Counted from the stretch's first letter, positions 26,207 through 35,984 are shown. The stretch is 64,000 bases of DNA from Streptomyces sp. NBC_00539 (GCF_036346105.1 NZ_CP107811.1:496001-560000), one strand, 5' to 3'. Notes: generated by a model not told the origin, from the letters alone. A program made the numbers and translations.

Positions 26207-26890
26207 TCACCCGTAGCTGACGCTCACCTTGCGGAAGCCGAGCGAGCGCAGCAGGCCCTCCAGCATCGCCGTGGTGTTCTGCTCCGCGCGGGCGGCGAGG
26301 CCGCTGTCGCGGGCCGCCTCGGTGATGTGCTGGACGGCCAGGCGCTGTACGGCCTGTTCACCGGCCGGGTTGTCGGAGAAGAAGTCGCCGAGCCGGTCCA
26401 GCAGGCCGCGCTGCTTCGACACGGCGTAGGAGCGGTCGGGGTCGAGGGCGGCCGGGCCGAGGGTCGCGTGCGGAAGCCGGATCGAGGCTTCGGTCCGGTC
26501 GTCGTTCACCGTGACGCTCTTCTCTCCGAGGCCGCCCAGTTCGACGTATCCGCTGACCGCGCCCGCGCCGACGTACAGCGTGCGGGTCCCGCGGATCGCG
26601 TCCGGCAGGAAGGCCGCGTCCTTCTCCAGGTCGACCACCACCTGGAAGTTGCCGACCGCGCCCTCGTAGCGGTGCATGTCCTGGATCGACTTGAGCAGTG
26701 CGGGACCGGAGCGGTCCCGGGTGTCCTCGCCGAACAGCCCGCCGAGGCCCGGGAGCAGGCTGAAACGACCCGCGACCACGAACAACGCCACGAGCAGGGC
26801 CAGTCCCCCGGCCACCAGTGCCCACCACGGCATCCTGCCCCGGCGCTGCGGGGTGACCGGCTGCTCGGAGGTACGCGAAGAGGTCTCCAT
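26207..26890 (-). CDS. DUF4230 membrane-anchored protein
   Basis: 227 residues from ATG 26890. An N-terminal membrane anchor (WWALVAGGLALLVALFVVAGRF) is followed by a soluble domain with GPALLKSIQDMHRYEGAVGNFQVVVDLEKD and GVLDRLGD-like (RGLLDRLGDFFSDNP) segments, the pattern of the DUF4230 family. The function is unknown; the domain is predicted to face outside. The start is the first Met with a membrane segment after it; the ribosome binding site is not obvious. It is divergent from the FUSC gene at 27067. Confidence 0.72.
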   Translation of the reverse strand: METSSRTSEQPVTPQRRGRMPWWALVAGGLALLVALFVVAGRFSLLPGLGGLFGEDTRDRSGPALLKSIQDMHRYEGAVGNFQVVVDLEKDAAFLPDAIRGTRTLYVGAGAVSGYVELGGLGEKSVTVNDDRTEASIRLPHATLGPAALDPDRSYAVSKQRGLLDRLGDFFSDNPAGEQAVQRLAVQHITEAARDSGLAARAEQNTTAMLEGLLRSLGFRKVSVSYG

Positions 26891-27066
26891 GCCTTCCGTG
26901 TACCCCGTGGACTGCCCTCCACCTCCGCCGGATGTGACCAGGTACGTCTCAAGTCCCCGGCGGTACAAGGCGCTTGGCGGCGCCCGGTGCCCGTTCGCAT
27001 GCGGCGGGGCATTGCGGGCACAAGCGGCCGGTCCCGCCCCGAGGAAGCTGTGGAGGTGATGCCCGT

Positions 27067-28233
27067 ATGGCCGTGACCCATGGTCCGGCACGCCGGATGT
27101 ACGCGGCGGCACGCGAGGCCGCCGCGTACGTGCGCAGAGGCGTCGGATCGCCGGGCGCCGAACGTGACGACTTGATCCGGCAGGCGAAGACGGTGGTGGC
27201 GGCGATGGCCGCCTGGGCGCTGGCACACCGCCTCCTGCCGCCGACGGTCACGACGTTCGCGCCGTTCACCGCGATCCTCGCCCTCCAGGCCACGCTCTAC
27301 CGTTCGGTGCGCGAATGCGTCCGCTACCTCGGGGCGATGGTGCTCGGCGCGGCCCTGGCCGCCGGGCTCGCGACCCAACTGGGCATCCACGCCTGGTCCT
27401 TCGGCCTGCTCGCCCTCCTCGCGCTCATGATCGGGCGCGTACGGCATCTCGGCTCCCAGGGGCTCCAGGTCGCCGTCGTCGGCTTCTTCGCCTTCACCTC
27501 CGGCCACGGCCGCATCGACTACATCGGCCACCTCGCCGGTTCGGTCGCGCTCGGCGCGCTCTGCGGACTGTCGGCGCACCTGCTGCTCGCGCCGGCCCGG
27601 CACGTACGCCACCGCCAGCAGGCGGTGGCCGACCTGTACGGGAGGCTGCGGCACGTGGTCACCGAGCTGGCGGCGGCCGCCGGGGAGGGCGACGGCCCGA
27701 CCGGGGAGCAGGTCGGGCGGTGGCGGCGCGCCTGCGACCGGGTGGCGGCGGACGCGCCGCACGTCCAGGCGTCGGTCGACGCCGAAGCCGAGAACAGCCG
27801 CCTCAATCCCCGCCGGGCCGACGGCCGGGACGGGGAGGTCCTGCCGCGCGCCCAGGAGGCCGGCGCTGCGGCCGGCCGCAGCGCCGCGCACCTGCACTCG
27901 CTGCTGCGGAGCCTGTCCTCCTCCGTCGACAGCGGCCACTACGCCCGTGTGCCGCCCCGGTTCCTGTCCGGCTACGGCGCCCTCCTGGACACCGTCGCCG
28001 CGGCCATGGAGGAGGTCGGCCGGCCCGCCCGGACCGACCGGCGGGAACTCGACGCCCTCGTCGACGAGGGGCTGACCCTCCACGAGGACCTGGAGTACGC
28101 GGCCCAGCAGGACACCGGTGTACCCGCCCCGGTACGGACGCTGTGCGGCGCGCTCCTCACCGACGCCAGCCGCCTGCTCCACGAGCTGCGCGGCGCGCTC
28201 CCCGAACCCGCCGGCACCCGAGGTCAGCGGTAG
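27067..28233 (+). CDS. FUSC/aromatic-acid-exporter family membrane protein
   Basis: 388 residues from ATG 27067, with GGAGGTGAT ten bases upstream. The N-terminal half has about five membrane segments, with AAWALAHRLLPPTVTTFAPFTAILALQATLYRSVRECVRYLGAMVLGAALAAGLATQLG typical of FUSC/ArAE proteins. The C-terminal half is a soluble helical domain. It probably exports aromatic or weak acids, or affects envelope tolerance. The MFS gene follows 45 bases later. A longer two-domain relative is at 30150. Confidence 0.8.
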   Translation: MAVTHGPARRMYAAAREAAAYVRRGVGSPGAERDDLIRQAKTVVAAMAAWALAHRLLPPTVTTFAPFTAILALQATLYRSVRECVRYLGAMVLGAALAAGLATQLGIHAWSFGLLALLALMIGRVRHLGSQGLQVAVVGFFAFTSGHGRIDYIGHLAGSVALGALCGLSAHLLLAPARHVRHRQQAVADLYGRLRHVVTELAAAAGEGDGPTGEQVGRWRRACDRVAADAPHVQASVDAEAENSRLNPRRADGRDGEVLPRAQEAGAAAGRSAAHLHSLLRSLSSSVDSGHYARVPPRFLSGYGALLDTVAAAMEEVGRPARTDRRELDALVDEGLTLHEDLEYAAQQDTGVPAPVRTLCGALLTDASRLLHELRGALPEPAGTRGQR

Positions 28234-28278
28234 CGGCTCCGGGAGGCGGCGGGCGCCCCCGCGCCTAGGGTGTTGTCC

Positions 28279-29484
28279 ATGACACGCACCAGCGCCCCCT
28301 CCCGTACCCGCCGCCCGAGCCGGCTCGGATACGCGGGCGCCGGGGCGGTGTTCGCCATCGGTATGGCCGGCACGACGCTGCCCACCCCGCTGTACGGGCT
28401 GTACCGGCAGGAGCTGGGGTTCTCGGACCTGACGGTGACGCTGGTCTTCGCCGCCTACGCGGTCGGCGTGATCTTCACCCTCCTGGTGGCGGGGGGCTAC
28501 TCCGACGTCGCGGGGCGCCGCCCGGTCCTGCTCTACGCGCTCGGCCTGGGGGCCCTGAGCGCGCTCTGCTTCCTGCTGGAGGGGGGCCTGCCACTGCTGT
28601 TCGCCGGCCGGGTGCTGTCCGGGTTCTCGGCCGGGCTGCTCAGCGGGGTGGGTACGGTCGCGGTGCTGGAGCTGGCTCCGCCGGAGCACAAGGCGCGGGC
28701 CGGTCTCGTCGCGACCGCCGCCAACATGGGCGGGCTGGGCTGTGGCCTGCTGCTCGCGGGAGTACTGGCCGAGTACGCCCCCGCGCCGCTCACCCTGCCC
28801 TTCGTCACCCACCTGGTCCTGCTCGCGGTGGCGTGTGCCGTGGTGCTCGCGCTGCCCGAGACGGTGGACGACGCCCGTCGGTGGGCGCCGCTGCGGCCCC
28901 AGGGCCTGTCGGTCCCGGCGTCCGCCCGCGGCGTGTTCGTCCCGTGCGCGCTGGCCGCGTTCGCCGGGTTCGCGCTGCTGGGCCTGTTCACCTCGTTGGC
29001 GCCGAGCTTCCTGGCCGAGACGCTGGGCGTGCACAACCACGCGGTGGTGGGGCTCGTGATCTTCTCGGTGTTCCTCGGCTCGACGCTGGGCCAGTGGCTG
29101 GCGGGCCACATCGCGGTGGCGCGGGCGCTGCCGCTGGGCTGTCTCATCCTGGTGGCCGGTCTGCTGCTGGTCGCCGCCTCGCTCTGGGCCGAGTCCCTGG
29201 CCCTGCTGGTGGCCGGCGCCCTGGGCGGTGGTCTGGGGCAGGGCGTGGCCTTCCGCGCCGGGCTCAGCGCGGTGGGCGACGCGGCGCCGGCCGCGCACCG
29301 GGGCGCGACGACCTCCTCGTTCTTCGTGGTGGCCTACACGGGGATCTCGCTGCCCGTGGTGGGCGTCGGCGCCCTGACCCTGTGGCTGGGCCTGGTCGGC
29401 GCCGGGCTGACGTTCAGCGCGTGCGCGATCCTCGTGACCACCGCCACGGGCCTGTACCTCCTGCGGCACCCCCCGGCGTCGTGA
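28279..29484 (+). CDS. MFS transporter
   Basis: 401 residues from ATG 28279, with about 12 membrane segments. The motif-A loop is VAGGYSDVAGRRPVLLYALG and helix 1 begins GYAGAGAVFAIGMAGTTLPTPLYGLYRQELGFSDL, seen in drug/sugar-efflux-type MFS proteins. Substrate unknown. Its position after the FUSC gene suggests a shared efflux role. Confidence 0.83.
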   Translation: MTRTSAPSRTRRPSRLGYAGAGAVFAIGMAGTTLPTPLYGLYRQELGFSDLTVTLVFAAYAVGVIFTLLVAGGYSDVAGRRPVLLYALGLGALSALCFLLEGGLPLLFAGRVLSGFSAGLLSGVGTVAVLELAPPEHKARAGLVATAANMGGLGCGLLLAGVLAEYAPAPLTLPFVTHLVLLAVACAVVLALPETVDDARRWAPLRPQGLSVPASARGVFVPCALAAFAGFALLGLFTSLAPSFLAETLGVHNHAVVGLVIFSVFLGSTLGQWLAGHIAVARALPLGCLILVAGLLLVAASLWAESLALLVAGALGGGLGQGVAFRAGLSAVGDAAPAAHRGATTSSFFVVAYTGISLPVVGVGALTLWLGLVGAGLTFSACAILVTTATGLYLLRHPPAS

Positions 29485-29717
29485 ACCGCAGCACCACCCG
29501 GGGCCGACCCGGCAGCGGATGCACCACGGCCGGGGCCGGCGGGGACCGGCGGCATCACGGCCGCTTCCTCCCCGAACGGGTGCCCGCGGTGCCGGGGGAT
29601 CGCGGACACGTGTGAGGGCCGCCGCTGGGGGAAGGCGGGCGGTCGCGGCAGGGGCGCCCCGTCCCGGAGCCGCGCAGGGGGCGACGGCCGCCCGGTACCG
29701 GAAGAGAGGAACTGCCC

Positions 29718-30068
29718 GTGAGCATCAACGTGTGGGGTTACCGCGAGGGATCGGGCCGGGTGGATGCCCTGGACCTGACGGGTTACAAGGTCGAGGCGGC
29801 GGACGGCGGGATCGGCAAGGTCAGCAAGCATTCCGACGAGGTCGACTCGTCGTACATCGTCGTGGACACCGGACCGTGGATCTTCGGCCGGGAGGTCCTG
29901 CTCCCCGCGGGCACGGTCACCCGCGTCGACGCGCAGGACAGGACGATCCACGTGGACCGGACGAAGGACCAGATCAAGGCGGCCCCCGAATTCGCCGGGG
30001 ACCAGCACGTCGAGGACCCCGCCTACTACAGCCGGATCGGCGGATACTACGGCAACCTCCTGGGCTGA
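29718..30068 (+). CDS. PRC-barrel domain protein (first paralogue)
   Basis: 116 residues from GTG 29718; a GAGAGGAA site lies upstream. The PRC-barrel core is LTGYKVEAADGGIGKVSKHSDEVDSSYIVVDTGPWIFGREVLLPAGTVTRVD. A C-terminal part YYSRIGGYYGNLLG contains a Gly/Tyr motif. PRC-barrels mediate binding to RNA or other macromolecules or stress roles. An equally long paralogue (about two thirds identical by eye) is at 49058. Confidence 0.82.
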   Translation: MSINVWGYREGSGRVDALDLTGYKVEAADGGIGKVSKHSDEVDSSYIVVDTGPWIFGREVLLPAGTVTRVDAQDRTIHVDRTKDQIKAAPEFAGDQHVEDPAYYSRIGGYYGNLLG

Positions 30069-30149
30069 CCCCCGAGGGCGCGCCCGCTGGCGTCCGCGCC
30101 CGGGGATGGCACCCTGAAACGGGGACCGCGAACGGCGGGCGGAGACCAG

Positions 30150-32369
30150 ATGGGCATCCCTACGGATCCGGACACCGGAACGGATACGGCAGGTGCCGGC
30201 GCGGAGCGCGGAGCGTCCCGGGCGCTGACGCAGTTGCGCACCGGCACCGGCGCCGCGCCGGCCGCGGCCCGCCGGGCCGTGCGCGTCACCCTCGCCGCGT
30301 GCGTCGGCTTCTACACCTTCCTTTATGTCCTGCACCGCACGGTCCCGGCCACGTACGCCCTGTTCGCCGCCGTCTCGCTGGCCGTGCTGTCCCGGATCCC
30401 CGGGACGGGCCGCCAGCGGGCGGCGCAGCTGGTACGGGTGCTGCCCTTGGCCTGCGTGCTGGTCACCCTCGGTACCCTGCTGGCCGTACGGACCTGGGTC
30501 GCGGTGGCCGGCATGCTCGTCATCGGCTTCTGCCTGGCCTTCTCCTCGGCCGCCGGTCCCCGTCAGGCCGGGGCCGCGCCCGGATTGCAGTTGCTGCTCA
30601 TCCTGCCCTGCTTCCCCCCGTACTCCCCCGGTGACCTGGGCGAGCGCCTCGCCGGCGCCGTCGTCGGGATCCTCCTGCTGATCCTCGCCGAAGCCTGGGT
30701 GCTGCCCGATCCGCCCGTGCGCTCCTACCGCGACCGGGCGGCCGAGGCGGCCGGGGTCGCGGCCCGGTGTGCCGCCGCGCTCGCGGCGCCGCCCTACGCC
30801 CTGCCCCGGGCGGCCGCGGGGGAAGCGGTGGCCGCCGGCGAGGCACTGCGGCCCTCCAAGTCCCCGGAAGCGGAGCGGCCCGCCGGCCCCGGGCTCCGGG
30901 AGCGGGCCCTGGCCCACACCGGCCTCGCGGCGCGCACGCTCCTCGCCCGGCTGCACGCCCTGCCCGCCGCGGCGGAGGGCGTCCCGCCGCTGCCGGAGAG
31001 CCTGGTCCTGATGCGGGCGGTGGAGGGGGCGGGACGGGAGGTCGCCGCGCTCCTGGCGGACCTCCCGCCCGCCGGCTCCGCCCGCCCCCGGGAACAGGAC
31101 GCCGAGGCCGTACTGGTCCTGTGGCGGGCGCGCGCCGAGCTCGCGGCCGCCCTCCCCCCGAAACCCGCCGACCGGCGCCGGCAGGCGAGCGTGCTGGAGG
31201 TGGCCGACGCCGCGCTGGTGCTGGGCGAGGCGGCGGACATCTGCGTCCGGGGCCGCAGGGCGGCCACCGAGGGGCGCGGTTCCGGGCGTTTCTGGTACGC
31301 CCGGATGTCCGCGCCGCGGCTGTGGTGGCACCGGCTGGCAGCCCATGCCGGCCCGAGGTCCGTGCACTTCCAGAACGCCGTACGGATCGCCCTCGCGCTC
31401 GCGGTGGCCCGGACGATCGCGGGGCTGGACACCCTGCCGCACGGCTTCTGGGCGATGCTGGCGGTGCTCAGCCTGACCCGCACCACTGCCGTGCAGACCC
31501 GCCACACCGTGCGCAGCGCCCTGGTCGGCACCTGCGTCGGCGCGCTGGCGGCCGGCGGCGTCCTGACCCTGGCCGGCACGGCGAGCACCGCGTACGCGTT
31601 CATCCTGCCGCCGCTGATGCTCGTCGCCTTCGCCACCGGCCCGCTGCACGGTGTCGGGTGGGGGCAGGCGATGTTCACGAACGTGGTCGCGATGGCGTTC
31701 GCCCAGTTGGCGCCCTCCGACTGGCGGCTGGCCGAGTACCGGTTCCTGGACGTGCTGATCGGGAGCGTCATCGGACTGGCCTGCGGTCTGCTGGCGTGGC
31801 CGCGCGGTGCCCATGACGAGCTGGGCAGGGCCGTTGCCCGGTTGCTGCGGGCCGCCGCCGCCGAGGTCGCGGCCACCACCCGCGGTAGCGGGGGCCCCGG
31901 GCCCGCCGGGGCCGGGGAGGCCGGGGAGCCCGAGGAGTCCGAGGTCCGGCGGGCGCTGGTGCTCACGGAGTCCGCGTACGCGCAGTACCAGGGCGAGGCC
32001 CAGCGCCCGGCGGGCCCGGGCGCCGACTGGCAGAGCGCCCTGATGGCCGGGCACCACGTCCTGTGGGGCTCCCGGCGGGTCCGTGCGGCGGGCGGGGGGC
32101 CGCCGGCGCCGGTCGCGGAGCGGCGGGTCGGGGAGTACGGGGCGTGGGTGGCGGAGGGGCTGCGGACCGCCGCCGAGCGCTATGACGTGCCCCGGAGCTC
32201 GGCCGGTCCTGCGGGGCGTTCCCCCGCGGGCGCCGGGCCCCGGACCTCGGATTCCTCACTCGACGCCCCTCCGCGCTACTACACGGCGGTGGCCTGGCTC
32301 GACTTCCTCACCGCGGATCTGGTCCGGATGGCCGCGTCCCATCCGGCCCAGCGTCTGGTGACCCCGTGA
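30150..32369 (+). CDS. FUSC-family protein, two membrane domains
   Basis: 739 residues. An N-terminal membrane block (about 45-200) includes AVRVTLAACVGFYTFLYVLHRTVPATYALFAAVSL. A soluble helical middle domain and a second membrane block (about 410-560: VARTIAGLDTLPHGFWAMLAVLSLTRTTAVQTRHTVRSALVGTCVGALAAGG) follow, with a soluble C-terminus. This is the YccC/AaeB-like arrangement of aromatic acid exporters. Its last 62 bases overlap the convergent sigma-factor gene. It could work with the FUSC/MFS pair upstream. Confidence 0.82.
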   Translation: MGIPTDPDTGTDTAGAGAERGASRALTQLRTGTGAAPAAARRAVRVTLAACVGFYTFLYVLHRTVPATYALFAAVSLAVLSRIPGTGRQRAAQLVRVLPLACVLVTLGTLLAVRTWVAVAGMLVIGFCLAFSSAAGPRQAGAAPGLQLLLILPCFPPYSPGDLGERLAGAVVGILLLILAEAWVLPDPPVRSYRDRAAEAAGVAARCAAALAAPPYALPRAAAGEAVAAGEALRPSKSPEAERPAGPGLRERALAHTGLAARTLLARLHALPAAAEGVPPLPESLVLMRAVEGAGREVAALLADLPPAGSARPREQDAEAVLVLWRARAELAAALPPKPADRRRQASVLEVADAALVLGEAADICVRGRRAATEGRGSGRFWYARMSAPRLWWHRLAAHAGPRSVHFQNAVRIALALAVARTIAGLDTLPHGFWAMLAVLSLTRTTAVQTRHTVRSALVGTCVGALAAGGVLTLAGTASTAYAFILPPLMLVAFATGPLHGVGWGQAMFTNVVAMAFAQLAPSDWRLAEYRFLDVLIGSVIGLACGLLAWPRGAHDELGRAVARLLRAAAAEVAATTRGSGGPGPAGAGEAGEPEESEVRRALVLTESAYAQYQGEAQRPAGPGADWQSALMAGHHVLWGSRRVRAAGGGPPAPVAERRVGEYGAWVAEGLRTAAERYDVPRSSAGPAGRSPAGAGPRTSDSSLDAPPRYYTAVAWLDFLTADLVRMAASHPAQRLVTP

Positions 32370-33639
32370 GACCGCCGCCGGGCGGCCGGGCGCCGTCCGC
32401 AGTGCTCGCGAGGCGGGCCGCCCGGAGGTTGAGGTAGTCGCGTTCCGGGAGGCTCGCCGTCCGCCTCGCGGCGGCCCGGTAGTCGGCGACGGCTTCCTCG
32501 CGGTCCCCGGCCAGCTCGTGGAGGTGGCCGCGTACCGCGTACAGGCGGTGGTGCTCCCGCAGGGCGGGTGCGGCGGCGAGCAGGGCGAGCCCCGCGCGCG
32601 GACCGTCGACCATCGCGGTCGCGACGGACCGGTTCAAGGTGATCAGCGGGTTGTCGGACATTCGCTCCAGGACCCCGTACAGGGCGAGGATCTGCGGCCA
32701 GTCCGTCTCCTGTGCGCTGGGGGCTTCGTCGTGGACGGCCGCGATGGCCGCCTGCACCTGGTAGGGGCCGACCGGGCCGCGCGGCAGGGCCGCGGTGATC
32801 AGCGCGACGCCCTCGGTGATCGCGGCGGCGTCCCAGCGGCCGCGGTCCTGTTCGGCGAGCGGGACGAGTTCGCCTCCGGGCCCCGTACGGGCCGGCCCGC
32901 GGGCGTCGGTGAGGAGCATCAGCGCGAGCAGCCCGGTGACCTCGCCGTCGTCGGGGAGCAGGGCGTGGACCGCCCGGGTCAGGCGGATGGCCTCCCGGGC
33001 GAGCGGGGCGCGTTGCAGGTCGGGCCCGGCGCTGCTGGTGTAGCCCTCGTTGAAGATCAGGTACAGCACGTGCAGCACCGCGTCCAGCCGGGCCGGCCAC
33101 TGGTCCGCGCCGGGCATCCGGAACGGCACCCCGGAGGCCTTGATCCGCTGCTTGGCCCGGCTGATCCGCTGGCCCATGGTCGCCTCCGGCACCATGAAGG
33201 CACGGGCGATCTCCCCCGTCGTGAGCCCGCCCACCGAACGGAGGGTGAGCGCGATCGCCGAGGCGGGAGAGAGCGCCGGGTGGCAGCACAGGAACAGCAG
33301 GGTGAGGGTGTCGTCGCGGGCCGCCCCGTCCTCCGCGTCCGCGGGCGGCGCGGCCTGCCGGTCGGCCGGCGTCCGGGCGGCCACCAGGTCCTCGCGGCGA
33401 CGGCGCGCCTCCTCGCTGCGCACGTACTCGGTCATCCGGCGGACGGCGACCTGGATCAGCCAGCCCCGCGGATTGCGCGGCAACCCCTCCCCGGGCCATT
33501 GCCGGGCGGCGTCCAGCAGAGCCTCCTGCACCGCGTCCTCGGCGGTGGCGAAGTCGCCGTAGCGGCGGGTGAGCACGCCGACGACCTGCGGCGCGAGTTC
33601 GCGCAGCAGGTCCTCGACGGTGCGGTCGCCCTCGGTCAC
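32308..33639 (-). CDS. ECF sigma factor, ECF42-type, with C-terminal TPR-like extension
   Basis: 443 residues. Sigma-2 region: VVGVLTRRYGDFATAEDAVQEALLDAARQWP. Sigma-4 region: HPALSPASAIALTLRSVGGLTTGEIARAFMVPEATMGQRISRAKQRIK. A long C-terminal extension (DUF6596/TPR-like, about residues 190-420) with NLITLNRSVATAMVDGP is diagnostic of ECF42, whose members lack an anti-sigma factor and are controlled by that extension. The gene starts with ATGA overlap on the upstream DGPF/YciI gene. Its 3' end runs 62 bases into the convergent FUSC gene. Confidence 0.88.
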   Translation of the reverse strand: MTEGDRTVEDLLRELAPQVVGVLTRRYGDFATAEDAVQEALLDAARQWPGEGLPRNPRGWLIQVAVRRMTEYVRSEEARRRREDLVAARTPADRQAAPPADAEDGAARDDTLTLLFLCCHPALSPASAIALTLRSVGGLTTGEIARAFMVPEATMGQRISRAKQRIKASGVPFRMPGADQWPARLDAVLHVLYLIFNEGYTSSAGPDLQRAPLAREAIRLTRAVHALLPDDGEVTGLLALMLLTDARGPARTGPGGELVPLAEQDRGRWDAAAITEGVALITAALPRGPVGPYQVQAAIAAVHDEAPSAQETDWPQILALYGVLERMSDNPLITLNRSVATAMVDGPRAGLALLAAAPALREHHRLYAVRGHLHELAGDREEAVADYRAAARRTASLPERDYLNLRAARLASTADGARPPGGGLTGSPDAGPDGTRPSGPDPR

Positions 33640-34037
33640 AGCTCGGTCGGCGGCGCCGACATCACCTGGCGCACCTCGATCGGCATGTTCAGGGGCCGCC
33701 CGCCCGGTCCGGGCGCGGCGGAGACCTGGGCGGCGATCTCGACGGCACGCTCGTCGCCGTCACAGTCCACGATCCACCAGCCGGCCAGGAACTCCTTGGT
33801 CTCCGGGAACGGCCCCTCGGTGATCACGGGTGCGCCGCCCTCGTGCGACCGTACGATCCGCGCGGTCTCGGGCATCGCCAGGCCCTGGGCGTCGACGAGC
33901 TCACCCGCCTCGGCCAGCTCCCGGTTGGTGTCCTTCATGAAGCGGATGTGGGCTTGGAGCTCCTCGGGAGTCCACCGGCCGATCCCCGGGAAGTCGACGG
34001 TCTTCTCGCTGAACTGCATGAGCAGCATGTACTTCAT
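33636..34037 (-). CDS. YciI-like DGPF-domain protein
   Basis: 133 residues. MKYMLLMQFSEKTVDFPGIGRWTPEELQAHIRFMKDTNRELAEAGELVDAQGL opens a ferredoxin-like YCII fold. The DGPF motif region reads VITEGPFPETKEFLAGWWIVDCDG. Such proteins are the conserved neighbours of ECF42 sigma factors, though their job is unknown. The stop overlaps the sigma start (ATGA). An AGAGG site lies upstream of the ATG. Confidence 0.87.
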   Translation of the reverse strand: MKYMLLMQFSEKTVDFPGIGRWTPEELQAHIRFMKDTNRELAEAGELVDAQGLAMPETARIVRSHEGGAPVITEGPFPETKEFLAGWWIVDCDGDERAVEIAAQVSAAPGPGGRPLNMPIEVRQVMSAPPTEL

Positions 34038-34282
34038 GGTCCCGTGCCTCTTTCGTCCTGTGCGCCGGCCCTCGCCGCGTCGGAGGGCCGCTCTCACGGT
34101 GAGGTAGGAGCAGGCTCCTGGATTTCGACGTCCCCGACGGGATATTCCGAAAAAAGTTTGCGGGTGCCCGGCCGCCGCCTCCATCTGCGGGCCGCTCTTT
34201 GTGGCTGCCGCGCACATGTCCGCAGCTGCGCCGCGCACCTAACCTCCGGGAAACCATGCGAGCGAGCCGCCCTGGAGGGTTC

Positions 34283-35889
34283 ATGCGTCCTTCGTTCCAC
34301 GCCCGGTTGCGCGAGGCCGTGGCTGTCCTGCTCCTCATCGCCGCCGCGCTGGTGCCGTCCCTGGCCGCCCCCGCGCAGGCGGCGCCGCCCGTCCCGGTGC
34401 CCGGTGGCCTGTCCCGGTACGACGTGGGGGCGGTGTACAGCGCGGGCGTCTCCTCGGGCGGCTACATGGCCACCCAGCTGCACGTCGCGTACTCCGGTAC
34501 GTTCAGCGGCTCCGCGGTGTTCGCCTCGGGTCCGTACGGCTGCGCGCAAGGCGATCTCAACAGGGCGCTGGGAGCCTGTATGGACACCGCGCAGGACCTG
34601 CGGCTCGACGCGCTGGAGCGGACCACCCGTGACTGGTCGGCCCGTGGTCTGACGGACCCCGTGTCCCAGCTGGCGGGCGATCCCGTCTACGTGTTCAGCG
34701 GCTCGGGCGACGCGACGGTGAAGCGGCCGGTCGCGGACGCCCTGGCGGACTTCTACGGCCGTTTCGGCGCCCGGGTGCGCTACGACAGGAGCACGGCGGC
34801 CGGTCACGCCTGGATCAGCCCGCTCGGCCCGAACCCGTGCGCCGTCACGCAGAACCCATGGGTCAACAACTGCGGTCTCGATGCCGAGCACGACCTGCTG
34901 GGCCATCTGCTGGGTTCCGTCGCCGCGCCGGGTGACGCGCCCCGCGGCTCCCTGGTCCGGTTCGACCAGAACCCGTACGCCCCGGGCGGGTCGGCCCGGC
35001 GGGTGTCGATGGACGAGGCGGGCTTCCTGTACGTGCCGACGAGCTGTGCCGGCGGCGCGAAATGCCGGCTGGTGGTCGCCCTGCACGGCTGCAAGCAGGG
35101 CTACTCGTACCAGGGCTTCGGAAGCCGGTTCATCGATACGGCGTACCTGGACGAGTATGCGGACACCAACGACCTGCTGGTGCTGTACCCGCAGGCCGTT
35201 GCCACCACGACCCTCGACAACCCCAACGGCTGCTGGAACTGGTGGGGCTACCTGGGAGACACGGCGTACGCCCGGCACGGCGGGGAGCAGATCGAGACGA
35301 TCATGGCAATGGTCAGGGCGCTCGGCGGCGCCGTGCCGACCACCCCGCCCGGGCAGAGCAGTGTGGTGCTCGCGAGCACCGACTCCCAGGACGGTTACGT
35401 CAAAGCGGCCGCCGACGGTTCGGGAGCGGCGGTCGGCACCCTGGAGGGGGCGTACGGGCTGGCGGTGGGGCGTGGCACCGACGGCAGGTTCGACCGCGCC
35501 GTCCTGTCCTTCGACACCTCGCGGATCCCGGCCGGGAAGGAGATCGTCCGCGCCTACGTGACGGTGACGCGCGTCGGGGGCGCCGGAACCCCCTGGTCGA
35601 GTCCGCCGGGAAACGTGATGGCCGTCGACGTCCGGCGGGGGTGCTTCGGCGGTTGCGCGGTGGAGCCCGGGGACTGGGCGGCGGAGCCGACGGCGGCGGA
35701 GGCGGCCCGGATCGCCGCCTTCGCCGGGGGCGACGGGGTGTCCACGGACCTTGCGGCGGCCGGGCTGTCGGCGATCGACCGGTCGGGGACGACGCAGGTC
35801 AGGCTGCGGTTCCGGCAGGACCAGACGTCGCCCGCGTACGTCTTCCTCGCCCCGGCCGCCGGGCGACCCTCACCGTCGAATACCGCTGA
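34283..35889 (+). CDS. Secreted PHB-depolymerase-family esterase with C-terminal domain; frameshift near the end
   Basis: The start ATG 34283 has GGAGGG five bases upstream. A signal peptide ends near PAQA. The catalytic serine is in the lipase box GVSSGGYMAT close to the N-terminus. The ALHGCKQGYSYQGFGS segment and the paired Cys and Trp residues (NGCWNWWGYLGD) are typical of extracellular polyhydroxybutyrate depolymerases. A second domain (from about residue 365) with SVVLASTDSQDGYVK and RFDRAVLSFDTSRIPAG looks like a beta-sandwich, CBM96/DNRLRE-like. At about 35861 a G is missing from a GGG(G) run: as read, the frame leaves the natural end ATLTVEYR and runs to 36448. Restoring one base gives a normal stop at 35887-35889. 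Probably an extracellular esterase. Confidence 0.8.
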
Positions 35890-35984
35890 GCGGCGGGGGT
35901 ACGCGGGTGCCAGGGTGGCACGTGGGACCCATGGGGTGAACATGGAGCCAGCTGGGCAGGGTGCTGAGAGCGAGGAGGCTGACG

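Noticed and set aside
26506-29469. 987-residue minus-strand frame over the FUSC and MFS genes
   Set aside because: Composition is Arg/Gly/Gln-rich with no motifs, and both plus-strand genes have ribosome binding sites and family signatures.
29334-32057. 907-residue minus-strand frame over the PRC-barrel and FUSC genes
   Set aside because: A shadow of plus-strand codon bias; no recognisable domain.
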